Origin: Dehalococcoidia bacterium
GTDB lineage: Bacteria; Chloroflexota; Dehalococcoidia; GIF9; UBA5629
Direction of reading: 5' to 3'
Assembly: GCA_012961565.1 (NCBI GenBank)
Contig: DTZC01000117.1
Location: forward strand, 1 to 6,529
DNA length: 6,529 bases
The notes beneath the pieces were generated by a model. That model made no database searches, was not told the DNA's origin, and saw only the letters and a list, made by a program, of their open reading frames with translations. Shown here in pieces: positions 1 to 5,525 of this stretch. The translations under genes were made by a program, and so were the position numbers. How positions within the stretch are numbered: the stretch's first letter is position 1; every line of letters starts with the position of its first letter.

Positions 1-641
1 GGGATATGGATTATTTGTATATTGAAATACTGAGCTGCCTTGTCAAAGGCAGCATGGGCGGTAGAGGGCACAATCATTTCCGGCTTGGTGATTCCTTTCG
101 TATCTCTAGCCCAGTCCCGGTAAGTTTTCATCGCCAGCAGGATGCTCTCCGTTCCGCCTGAGGTGACGGTCCCGCATATCTCACCCGTGGCCGGTCCAGC
201 CGCCTTTGCCCCCAGCATGTTTGCCGTCATTGACACCACCTCGGCCTCGAATTTCACCGCGCTGGGCCATATATCGACGTGAAGCGGATTGCTCTGCGAG
301 TTGAGAGCATATACCCGGTTAAGAAAGTCGATATGGCCATTATCACCATGATACACGGCACCGGAAGCAAACCCTTGCCGCCACTTTGCCATCTCCATAG
401 CCCCCATCTCCTCCATTTGTGCCAAAATACCATCTCTGTTGCATCCCTTGTCGGGGATGTGCGTGTAGGCAGCAACTTTGCCCTTGTAGGGTTTAACTTG
501 GTCTTCCAGTTCTTTCATCATCCCATCATATTCCTTCTCTATCTGCTGTTTCACCGGGGGAAGGCGCTTGATGAACTTCAATAGTAGAGAAGCTAGTGGT
601 GGCGGGATTTTCCCCATATAGGTGGCAAGTTTGTCTGGCAT
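1..641 (-). CDS. Sphingosine-1-phosphate lyase-like PLP-dependent enzyme (partial, C-terminus off left edge)
   Basis: Only the first 213 codons are in the window. The reading frame is open from an ATG at 641 to the left edge, and GGAGAGA lies just upstream of the start. Family marks match sphingosine-1-phosphate lyases of the group II PLP decarboxylase fold: SGAVYHGD (residues 93-100), NPLHVDIWP (118-126), an EAEVV helix (132-136), the PLP-phosphate loop TSGGTESILLA (160-170), YRD (174-176), and AHAAFDKAAQYF (195-206), whose His196 corresponds to the histidine that stacks on the PLP ring. The Schiff-base lysine would lie beyond the edge. Known members split a long-chain base 1-phosphate into a fatty aldehyde and phosphoethanolamine. 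The animal and yeast N-terminal membrane anchor is absent, as in soluble bacterial forms. The gene follows the FGGY kinase after 24 bp and is probably in its operon. The family is secure, but the substrate is not, since bacterial homologues may act on other amino-alcohol phosphates. Confidence 0.88.
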   Translation of the reverse strand, partial: MPDKLATYMGKIPPPLASLLLKFIKRLPPVKQQIEKEYDGMMKELEDQVKPYKGKVAAYTHIPDKGCNRDGILAQMEEMGAMEMAKWRQGFASGAVYHGDNGHIDFLNRVYALNSQSNPLHVDIWPSAVKFEAEVVSMTANMLGAKAAGPATGEICGTVTSGGTESILLAMKTYRDWARDTKGITKPEMIVPSTAHAAFDKAAQYFNIQIIHI

Positions 642-665
642 GTTCTCTCTCCAGTCTATGTTGGG

Positions 666-2213
666 TCAAGTCTCGCAGACCGGCCGGTCAAATCTTGGCT
701 TGTTCAGCTTTCTATACAGGTGCCGCAGGTTGTGATAGACATCCTGATAGGCGCGGTACAGGGAATCATAGATTTCTCGATTTTGCATCCTTGGCTCGAA
801 GACCTTGTCCACCTTGACTACCTTCTTCAGTGACTCAAAATCGGGATATATGCCCAGGCCTACAGCGGCTATCAGTGCAGCGCCAACAGCTCCCGCCTCT
901 TGAGGGTCGCGGACGGTCTCAATCTTTCTGTGCGTCACATCAGCTAGGGTCTGCATCCAGGGTTCACCCCTGGCCCCGCCACCTATGACTCTGAGGCAGG
1001 GCAGGGGGAACTTGAATTCTTCCTCCACGATGTCTACAATCCACCTGATATTATAAGCCACGCCTTCGTAGACGGCGCGCAGCATGTCCTCCCGGGTATG
1101 CTCAGCACTCAAATTGAGAAAAGCAGCACGGACATAGCAATCGTCCACAGGAGCCCTCTCGCCATAAATCCAGGGGGTGAACAGTAAGTGGTTAGCCCCC
1201 GGTGGAGTATTAGCAACCGCATCGTCCATTAAAGCATAAACGTTGGAGATAGTCGGGTCTTTCTTTTCCGTCTTATAGAACTGGTCTGCAATCCACTCAA
1301 GGCAACCACCGGCAGCTTCAGTCTCAGCGAGCAGAAATGTCTTACCTGGGTCTGCTGAATGAATCGTGGCTGCGCCACGTTTACCTTGCGGCGTGCGTTC
1401 TGTGACCACGCCGACCCAGCCAGATACTCCGAGGTAGACATGACCTTCGCCTTCATTTACAGCACCGGAGCCGACTGCAGCGCAGGGAGCATCTCCGGCG
1501 CCGGCGATTACCGGTGTACCCGGTAGCAGCCCGCAGTCACCTGCTGCCTCCTTGGTCAGGACTCCGACCTTATCGATAGACCTCACCAGCGGCGGGAATT
1601 TCTCAGGGTCAAGCCCGATGTAGCGGAAAATGCTGGTAAGCCACCTTTTTTTCTTGAGGTCGATACCGAAGACGGAGGCACCGGTCCATTCCATCATCAT
1701 GTTTCCTGTGCTGCGGTAGAAGAGATAGCCGGCGACGTCGAGGAAACAGCACATTCTGTCATAAATGTCAGGCTCCTCTCCTTTAAGCCAGAGCAATTTG
1801 GGCAAGCCGTCCTTGCCGCCCAGCGCGGCTCCAGCAATTAAGGCGAAAACCCGGGCGTTGATGAACTTCCGCATCAGGCGTTCTGCCTGCTCTCCAGCCC
1901 TACAATCCAGCCAGATTATGGCGCGCCTCAGCGGTCCCTCTTTGGAGTCCATTGGTATGATGCCCAGCATCTGGGTGCTGTAGGTGACACATAACACCTC
2001 GCCTGGTGATATCCTAGTCTGCTCCAGGAGGCGCTGTGTGCTGCGGGACACCGCATTCCACCAGTCGCAGGGCTCCTGTTCTGCCCAGCCTGGCTTGGGA
2101 TAGTAGGTCTGGTAGGGCTCATAGTACTTGCCGTGGACACTTCCCTCGGTATTTACCAGTACCGCCTTGTTGCCGCTGGTGCCCACATCATGGGCAATTA
2201 TGTATTTAGCCAC
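666..2213 (-). CDS. FGGY-family carbohydrate kinase (xylulokinase-like)
   Basis: This 515-residue cytosolic kinase transfers the ATP gamma-phosphate to a sugar or polyol. It has the usual FGGY length and both actin-like domains. Seen in order are phosphate loop DVGTSGNK (9-16), GWAEQEPCDWW (42-52, the xylulokinase-type substrate loop), WLDCR (101-105), the catalytic aspartate in GAGDAP (Asp241), and the C-terminal ATP-binding block GGGARGEPW (411-419) with EAGAVGAAL (439-447). I chose the GTG at 2213. The frame extends to an ATG at 2276, but that upstream part has no good RBS, contains a TGGTATAAT promoter element, and precedes the point where family homology begins (KYIIAHDVG). CCGGGAG lies 10 nt before the GTG. 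The gene is first in an operon with the lyase-like gene. The exact substrate (xylulose, another ketose, or a polyol) cannot be read from the sequence. Confidence 0.93.
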   Translation of the reverse strand: MAKYIIAHDVGTSGNKAVLVNTEGSVHGKYYEPYQTYYPKPGWAEQEPCDWWNAVSRSTQRLLEQTRISPGEVLCVTYSTQMLGIIPMDSKEGPLRRAIIWLDCRAGEQAERLMRKFINARVFALIAGAALGGKDGLPKLLWLKGEEPDIYDRMCCFLDVAGYLFYRSTGNMMMEWTGASVFGIDLKKKRWLTSIFRYIGLDPEKFPPLVRSIDKVGVLTKEAAGDCGLLPGTPVIAGAGDAPCAAVGSGAVNEGEGHVYLGVSGWVGVVTERTPQGKRGAATIHSADPGKTFLLAETEAAGGCLEWIADQFYKTEKKDPTISNVYALMDDAVANTPPGANHLLFTPWIYGERAPVDDCYVRAAFLNLSAEHTREDMLRAVYEGVAYNIRWIVDIVEEEFKFPLPCLRVIGGGARGEPWMQTLADVTHRKIETVRDPQEAGAVGAALIAAVGLGIYPDFESLKKVVKVDKVFEPRMQNREIYDSLYRAYQDVYHNLRHLYRKLNKPRFDRPVCET

Positions 2214-2235
2214 TGATTTTCTGCTCCCGGCAACT

Positions 2236-2264
2236 ATTATACCACCTTTGGGAACAGGGGCGAA
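2236..2264 (-). promoter_or_regulatory. Putative promoter of the kinase-lyase operon
   Basis: On the minus strand a perfect TATAAT (2236-2241) is preceded by TGG, making an extended -10. A weak TTCGCC (2259-2264) lies 17 bp upstream. Transcription would start near 2229, only about 16 nt before the GTG start, with the RBS almost at the 5' end. This supports the GTG as start codon. Further initiation from the AT-rich region around 2320-2345 is possible. Confidence 0.55.
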
Positions 2265-2295
2265 TGTATCCATCACTCAGGGTCGGAAGCGGTTG

Positions 2296-2324
2296 TTGAC
2301 AGGTATGACAGCATGTGATAATAT
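2296..2324 (+). promoter_or_regulatory. Promoter of the ArsR-family regulator gene
   Basis: A consensus TTGACA (2296-2301) is followed by a 17-bp spacer and TAATAT (2319-2324), which is preceded by TGA, so the -10 is extended. Transcription would start near 2331, about 40 nt before the GTG at 2373. The -10 and start site lie inside AT-rich palindromes that are likely operator sites. Confidence 0.75.
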
Positions 2325-2341
2325 TATAATATACGTATATT
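2318..2341. promoter_or_regulatory. AT-rich palindromic operator candidate
   Basis: Two adjacent perfect palindromes are visible: ATAATATTAT (2318-2327) over the -10, and AATATACGTATATT (2328-2341) over the predicted transcription start. ArsR-family dimers typically bind AT-rich inverted repeats that overlap their own promoter, so autorepression is the simplest reading. The site also lies in the only gap between the regulator and the divergent kinase operon, so control of both is possible. Binding is inferred from position and symmetry. Confidence 0.6.
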
Positions 2342-2372
2342 TGGAATTAATTTAACAAAGGGGGTAGCTATT

Positions 2373-2705
2373 GTGGCGCAGCGAAATATTGAACTCTACA
2401 GCTTAAAAGCTGAGCTATGCAGGACTTTTGCTGATGCTAAACGGCTCGTCATCATCGATGAACTGCGTGAGGGCGAGAAGACGGTCGGTGAGCTGGCAAG
2501 AGTACTGGAGTTGCCCCAGGCGGTTGTATCGCGGCATCTGGCAGTCCTCCGTGACAAAGGGGTGGTCAAATACCGGCGCCAGGGAACTAGCGTCTACTAC
2601 AGCCTGACCGACCCGAAGATAGGAGAAGCCTGTGATATGGTGCACCAGATACTCCTGAACCAGATAGAGAAGAATAAACAACTAGCTGAGAGATTGGGAG
2701 CCTAA
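2373..2705 (+). CDS. ArsR-family winged-helix transcriptional regulator
   Basis: This 110-residue protein is a single winged-helix DNA-binding domain of typical ArsR/SmtB size, expected to act as a dimeric repressor that leaves DNA on sensing a ligand. The N-terminal helix carries DAKRLVIIDELREGEK (21-36). The helix-turn-helix covers about 37-61, with recognition helix QAVVSRHLAVLRDKG (49-63), and the wing is YRRQGTSVYYSL (67-78). The start is a GTG behind AAAGGGGGT at a good distance. The classical metal-site cysteines of ArsR/SmtB (CxC in the helix before the recognition helix) are absent, and the only cysteines are Cys16 and Cys87. The last helix has D88 and H91, which alone do not make a convincing zinc site. 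No metal-resistance gene is nearby. The inducer is unknown; plausible targets are its own gene and the divergent kinase-lyase operon. Confidence 0.92.
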   Translation: MAQRNIELYSLKAELCRTFADAKRLVIIDELREGEKTVGELARVLELPQAVVSRHLAVLRDKGVVKYRRQGTSVYYSLTDPKIGEACDMVHQILLNQIEKNKQLAERLGA

Positions 2706-2734
2706 TCTATGGTAGGCAGGAGATGATTAGCTTT

Positions 2735-3298
2735 CTAGGAACGCAAAGTGACGCCGAAGAGGAAGGCGATTAGCAGCCCAAGCACGAAGTAAATGAGCCA
2801 GCCCAGGATGCAGACAGCGATGGCACGCCCGGTGGAAACATCCAGTGCCTGCCTGACACCGATGACGGTGGCAATGAGAACCCATATCGAGGCACCCAGA
2901 TTGATAAGCCAACCTATGAACGGGATAAACGATATGATTTTGAGCACGTTGGGTGACTGGGCAAAACCAATTGTTCTCAGCAACTCGCCCCAGGTGGCAG
3001 AGGTCCGCGGTCCCTTGAGTATCGTGGTGCCCAGGAAATAGGTGATGCCTGCCCAGGCAACCCAGCCGATAAGAGCAGCAGCCACACCACCGAGCAAGCC
3101 CCAGAGGAAAAATATGGCACCCTTGTCAGCCACTATCCCGGTGATGCCAGAGCCAATGCCAGCAGCCACACTGGCTATCACTACCACCCACAAGGCTGGT
3201 ATGGTAGCTCTGGTATCAGCTTCAACTTCTTCGTAAAGAGCAATCTCCAGTCTGGCTGCTCTTAGCATTCGATTGACTAAAGAACGCGAGTGCTGCAT
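2735..3298 (-). CDS. Yip1-family integral membrane protein
   Basis: This 187-residue membrane protein has a short basic/acidic cytosolic N-terminus (1-30) and then about five hydrophobic segments, roughly 33-56, 61-90, 118-134, 136-150 and 159-183. The central signature, TIGFAQSPNVL (109-119) followed by IISFIPFIGWL (121-131), is the bacterial Yip1-domain pattern. The molecular function of bacterial Yip1 proteins is largely unknown; eukaryotic relatives act in vesicle trafficking. I chose the ATG at 3298 because AGGAGGT sits 4 nt upstream and a good promoter lies just beyond. The longer frame, starting at 3340, would begin upstream of the predicted transcription start. The gene is monocistronic and converges on the ArsR gene, with 29 bp between the stop codons. 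Confidence 0.82.
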   Translation of the reverse strand: MQHSRSLVNRMLRAARLEIALYEEVEADTRATIPALWVVVIASVAAGIGSGITGIVADKGAIFFLWGLLGGVAAALIGWVAWAGITYFLGTTILKGPRTSATWGELLRTIGFAQSPNVLKIISFIPFIGWLINLGASIWVLIATVIGVRQALDVSTGRAIAVCILGWLIYFVLGLLIAFLFGVTLRS

Positions 3299-3330
3299 CT
3301 TTACCTCCTGACCCTGTATTCTACTCGCTG

Positions 3331-3359
3331 AGTATATCACATAGGCACATGACTGCCAA
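3331..3359 (-). promoter_or_regulatory. Promoter of the Yip1-family gene
   Basis: On the minus strand TTGGCA (3354-3359) is separated by 17 bp from TATACT (3331-3336), which is preceded by TGA (extended -10). Transcription would start near 3324, giving a leader of about 25 nt that contains AGGAGGT (3303-3309). Both boxes and the spacing are close to consensus. Confidence 0.7.
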
Positions 3360-3531
3360 CAACCGAGGCTTTAGCCCGTTACCTAAGGTGTCCCGAACCA
3401 GGACCGCACTATCCGCCTGTTACCTTAAAACCCCGCTTGCCGCTATGAATTTGAGCTGTTGGTAACACAGCAGCAGGGCTGGGGCTGGATATTTCATCTC
3501 TGGCTTATTTTAAAATTCGGTTGCCTGAAAT
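3360..3531. other. Intergenic region with short repeats, no gene seen
   Basis: Together with the flanking promoters this forms a gap of about 340 bp between the divergent Yip1 and universal stress protein genes. No ORF with an RBS was found. GTTACC occurs at 3378-3383 and 3419-3424 and inverted at 3461-3466. The second and third copies form a 7-bp inverted repeat (TGTTACC/GGTAACA) with a 36-nt loop. A 10-bp AT palindrome, ATTTTAAAAT (3507-3516), lies just upstream of the stress-gene -35 box, where an UP element or regulator site could sit. These repeats are short enough to occur by chance. Confidence 0.35.
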
Positions 3532-3561
3532 TTGCCAACAGCCCTTGCTTCAAGCTAATAT
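3532..3561 (+). promoter_or_regulatory. Putative promoter of the universal stress protein-SDR operon
   Basis: TTGCCA (3532-3537), an 18-bp spacer and TAATAT (3556-3561) form a plausible promoter with a start near 3568, about 70 nt before the ATG. The -10 hexamer is the same as at the ArsR promoter, but the TGn extension is missing and the spacer is 1 bp longer. AT-rich sequence lies directly upstream. Confidence 0.5.
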
Positions 3562-3638
3562 AGCGACAGCTGCCGACAAATACAGTAGTCCCTGCCTACT
3601 GGAGCTGGGCAGCATTAAGCACAGGAGGTGCGAGGTAG

Positions 3639-4511
3639 ATGTACCAGAGGATACTTGTCCCCCTGGATGGCTCTAAACTTGCTGAGCAAGTTATCCCTTT
3701 TGTTAAAGTAATAGCCAAAAGGCTGGATAGCCAGGTGGTATTGATATCCGTATGCTCACCGGGGTACACCGCGGGGGGAGCTCTTACAGAATATGTTGAA
3801 ACAAAGGCAGGAGAGATTCAGTCCTGGGGTGTAAAGGCGAAGGCTGTCTGCCTCGAGGGTGAGCCAGCAGCCACGATAATAGACTTCGCTGTTGATAACG
3901 ATATCAGCTTCATTATCATCCTAACGCACGGACGCACTGGCATCAGCCACTGGTCTCTGGGAAGCATAGCCAGCAAAGTGGTGCAGCGGTCACACATCCC
4001 GGTGCTGCTCATAAGGTCAAGCCAGCAAGAAGTGACAGCCGCTGATGCCAAGATGCGGAAGATTCTGGTAACACTGGACGGGTCGCGTTTTGCCGAGGCT
4101 GTTATCCCTTATGTCGAGAACCTGGCGAGAGCCTTGGAGAGCCAGGTGATGTTACTCAGAGTTGTTGAGCCATTAGGTCTTCCCCAGTTGGCTGCTTACA
4201 GAGAGCGGGAGGACTATGAGCGGCAATTTACGACTAGACTGGAGCGGGAAGCACAACGCTACATTACTAGGAAAAAGAACACTCTGCGGACCAAAGGCAT
4301 AAATGTTGATTCAGTACTGCTGCGGGGCAATCCTGTCGATGTCATTATGCGGTACGCTGAGGATGAGTCAGCCAGCCTGATAGCTATGACCACCCATGGC
4401 TTCTCGGGCATCGCTAGGTGGGCTTATGGCAGCGTTGCTGCCAAAGTTATCGAGGTAGCGCCGAAGCCGGTGCTCTTGGTGCGGCCGCCGTTGCCTGCCG
4501 CTGGTGCCTAG
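3639..4511 (+). CDS. Tandem-domain universal stress protein (UspA family)
   Basis: This 290-residue cytosolic protein is made of two UspA domains, about 1-126 and 138-283. Each opens with the same strand and loop (RILVPLDGS at 4-12, KILVTLDGS at 141-149), including the nucleotide-binding aspartate (Asp10, Asp147). Each ends with the ATP-phosphate motif HG-x9-GS (HGRTGISHWSLGS at 97-109 and HGFSGIARWAYGS at 253-265), then a PVLL(I/V)R strand. The first glycine of the full G-x2-G-x9-G(S/T) motif is replaced by Leu95 and Thr251. Domain 2 carries a longer charged, probably helical stretch (about 186-214) that domain 1 lacks. The ATG is preceded by AGGAGGT with 9-nt spacing. UspA proteins bind ATP or AMP and support stress survival, but the client process is unknown. 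The SDR gene follows after 56 bp. Confidence 0.93.
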   Translation: MYQRILVPLDGSKLAEQVIPFVKVIAKRLDSQVVLISVCSPGYTAGGALTEYVETKAGEIQSWGVKAKAVCLEGEPAATIIDFAVDNDISFIIILTHGRTGISHWSLGSIASKVVQRSHIPVLLIRSSQQEVTAADAKMRKILVTLDGSRFAEAVIPYVENLARALESQVMLLRVVEPLGLPQLAAYREREDYERQFTTRLEREAQRYITRKKNTLRTKGINVDSVLLRGNPVDVIMRYAEDESASLIAMTTHGFSGIARWAYGSVAAKVIEVAPKPVLLVRPPLPAAGA

Positions 4512-4567
4512 CATAACAGGCGGTTGCTGTATCCGTGTTATTCCAACAAAAGACTTGAGGAGGTGCC

Positions 4568-5338
4568 ATGATTTTGGACAAATACCGATTAGATGGCAAG
4601 GTGGCGTTAATAACTGGAGGTTCTAGGGGTATTGGTCGGGCAATTGCCCTCGGTTTCGCTGAGGCCGGGGCAAATGTAGCCATAGCCAGCCGCAAGCTCC
4701 CTGATTTAGAGGCGGTAGCCAAAGAGATTTCTGCCCTGGGCAGACGCTCCCTGCCGGTAGCCGCTCATGTGGGGCATCTGGAGGACATAAACAGTCTGGT
4801 CACCACGGTAAAGGGAGAGTTCGGTACCATAGACATCTTGGTGAATAACGCCGGAACGAGCCCGGCACTGGCTTCTGTGTTGGATGTAGAGGAGCGCCTG
4901 TGGGACTCAATCATGAACCTTAATCTAAAGGGGGTGTTTTTTCTGAGCCAGGCAGTGGCTAAGGTGATGAAGGAGCATAGCGGTGGCACCATCATCAATA
5001 TCGCCTCGGTGGATGCATTCAGACCCGAGGTGCAAATCGGTGTCTACGCTATCAGTAAAAGCGGCGTCCTTATGGCGACAAAGGTTATGGCGCGGGAGCT
5101 CGCCCAGTACAATATCCGGGTCAATGCCATAGCCCCGGGGAACATACACACCCGCCTTGGCGATTCCCGCTTCCGGGCGATGCCGGAGTATGAGCAGGAG
5201 ATGATAAGCAGGACACCGCAAAAGCGCATAGGTGAGCCTGAGGAGATTGTGGGGGCTGCGCTTTATTTAGCCTCGGATGCCTCCAGCTTCACCACTGGAG
5301 AGACCATCATCGTGGACGGGGGCATCCTGCTTACCTGA
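4568..5338 (+). CDS. Short-chain dehydrogenase/reductase (SDR), classical type
   Basis: This 256-residue cytosolic oxidoreductase has the full classical SDR set: cofactor loop TGGSRGIG (16-23), NNAG (93-96), and catalytic tetrad Asn119, Ser147, Tyr160 and Lys164 (YAISK at 160-164). PG (190-191) is followed by a substrate-lid segment, and the C-terminal TTGETIIVDGG (242-252) is also present. Arg20 in the glycine-rich loop and Arg42 at the end of strand 2 favour NADP(H) over NAD(H). The sequence resembles the large group annotated as 3-oxoacyl-ACP reductase, gluconate 5-dehydrogenase or glucose 1-dehydrogenase. The substrate cannot be decided, and no fatty-acid synthesis genes are nearby. The ATG has GAGGAGGT directly upstream. 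It is probably co-transcribed with the stress protein, 56 bp away with no terminator between them. Confidence 0.93.
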   Translation: MILDKYRLDGKVALITGGSRGIGRAIALGFAEAGANVAIASRKLPDLEAVAKEISALGRRSLPVAAHVGHLEDINSLVTTVKGEFGTIDILVNNAGTSPALASVLDVEERLWDSIMNLNLKGVFFLSQAVAKVMKEHSGGTIINIASVDAFRPEVQIGVYAISKSGVLMATKVMARELAQYNIRVNAIAPGNIHTRLGDSRFRAMPEYEQEMISRTPQKRIGEPEEIVGAALYLASDASSFTTGETIIVDGGILLT

Positions 5339-5344
5339 TCACTG

Positions 5345-5361
5345 CCCTGGCTCAGCCGGGG
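5345..5361 (+). other. Small GC-rich hairpin after the SDR gene
   Basis: CCCTGGC (5345-5351), loop TCA, and GCCGGGG (5355-5361) form a 7-bp stem with one G-U pair, 6 bp after the SDR stop codon. No T-run follows, so it is not a standard intrinsic terminator. It could protect the mRNA 3' end or pause polymerase. It ends 3 bp before the next TTGACA box. Confidence 0.4.
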
Positions 5362-5364
5362 AGC

Positions 5365-5393
5365 TTGACAGCCGCTTCGGAAAGTGTTTAAAT
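5365..5393 (+). promoter_or_regulatory. Promoter of the leader RNA and exported cysteine-rich protein
   Basis: A consensus TTGACA (5365-5370), a 17-bp spacer and TTAAAT (5388-5393) with TGT directly before it (extended -10) predict a start near 5400. The resulting leader to the exported-protein ATG would be about 126 nt and contain a mini-ORF and a terminator hairpin. Confidence 0.65.
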
Positions 5394-5430
5394 CAAGCTA
5401 GGTATTGCGGCGTGGTGAGGAGGCCGGACC

Positions 5431-5463
5431 GTGAAAAAGAATGGGCACCGCTGTATCGTGTGA
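5431..5463 (+). CDS. Possible ten-codon leader peptide
   Basis: A GTG at 5431 is preceded by GAGGAGG (5417-5423) with 7-nt spacing, as good an RBS as any real gene in the window has. It opens ten codons (MKKNGHRCIV) ending in TGA at 5461-5463. The stop lies in the loop of the terminator hairpin, and the ORF spans the whole left arm, so a translating ribosome would prevent the hairpin from forming. That is the geometry of a leader-peptide attenuator. There is no run of one regulatory codon, although single His, Arg and Cys codons are present. It is too short for coding statistics and could be coincidental. Confidence 0.4.
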   Translation: MKKNGHRCIV

Positions 5464-5486
5464 ACAGTGGTGCCGTTTTTCTTTCT
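5444..5486 (+). terminator. Intrinsic terminator or attenuator hairpin
   Basis: GGCACCGCTGT (5444-5454) pairs with ACAGTGGTGCC (5464-5474) in an 11-bp stem with one G-T pair and a 9-nt loop. It is followed by GTTTTTCTTTCT (5475-5486). An A-rich stretch (5434-5441) precedes it, so it might also work on the opposite strand. It lies about 70 nt upstream of the exported-protein RBS and downstream of that gene's apparent promoter. It therefore either ends the stress protein-SDR transcript, ends a small RNA of about 85 nt, or attenuates the exported-protein gene. Confidence 0.8.
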
Positions 5487-5525
5487 AGGTAGATGCCTGA
5501 TGAAGGTAGTGCTTGGAGGTGTGCT

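Noticed and set aside
254..584. Open frames on both strands (254-475 minus, 279-584 plus)
   Set aside because: They overlap the lyase-like gene in other frames. That gene has clear family motifs through this stretch, and its frame is simply cut by the left edge.
2700..2730. Possible terminator between the convergent ArsR and Yip1 genes
   Set aside because: GCCTA/TAGGC (5 bp) and CTAATC/GATTAG (6 bp, 17-nt loop) are present, but both are weak and mutually exclusive, and neither has a proper T-run, so no terminator is called.
3475..3545. AGGGCTG and CAGCCCT arms as a hairpin upstream of the stress-protein gene
   Set aside because: Seven pairs across a 57-nt loop in a GC-rich stretch is expected by chance, and it has no T-tract or known riboswitch features.
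5493..5525. In-frame upstream ATG for the exported protein
   Set aside because: It would add MPDEGSAWRCA before the signal peptide and has only a weak AGGTAG-like site, whereas the ATG at 5526 has GGAGGT at ideal spacing and a textbook signal sequence.
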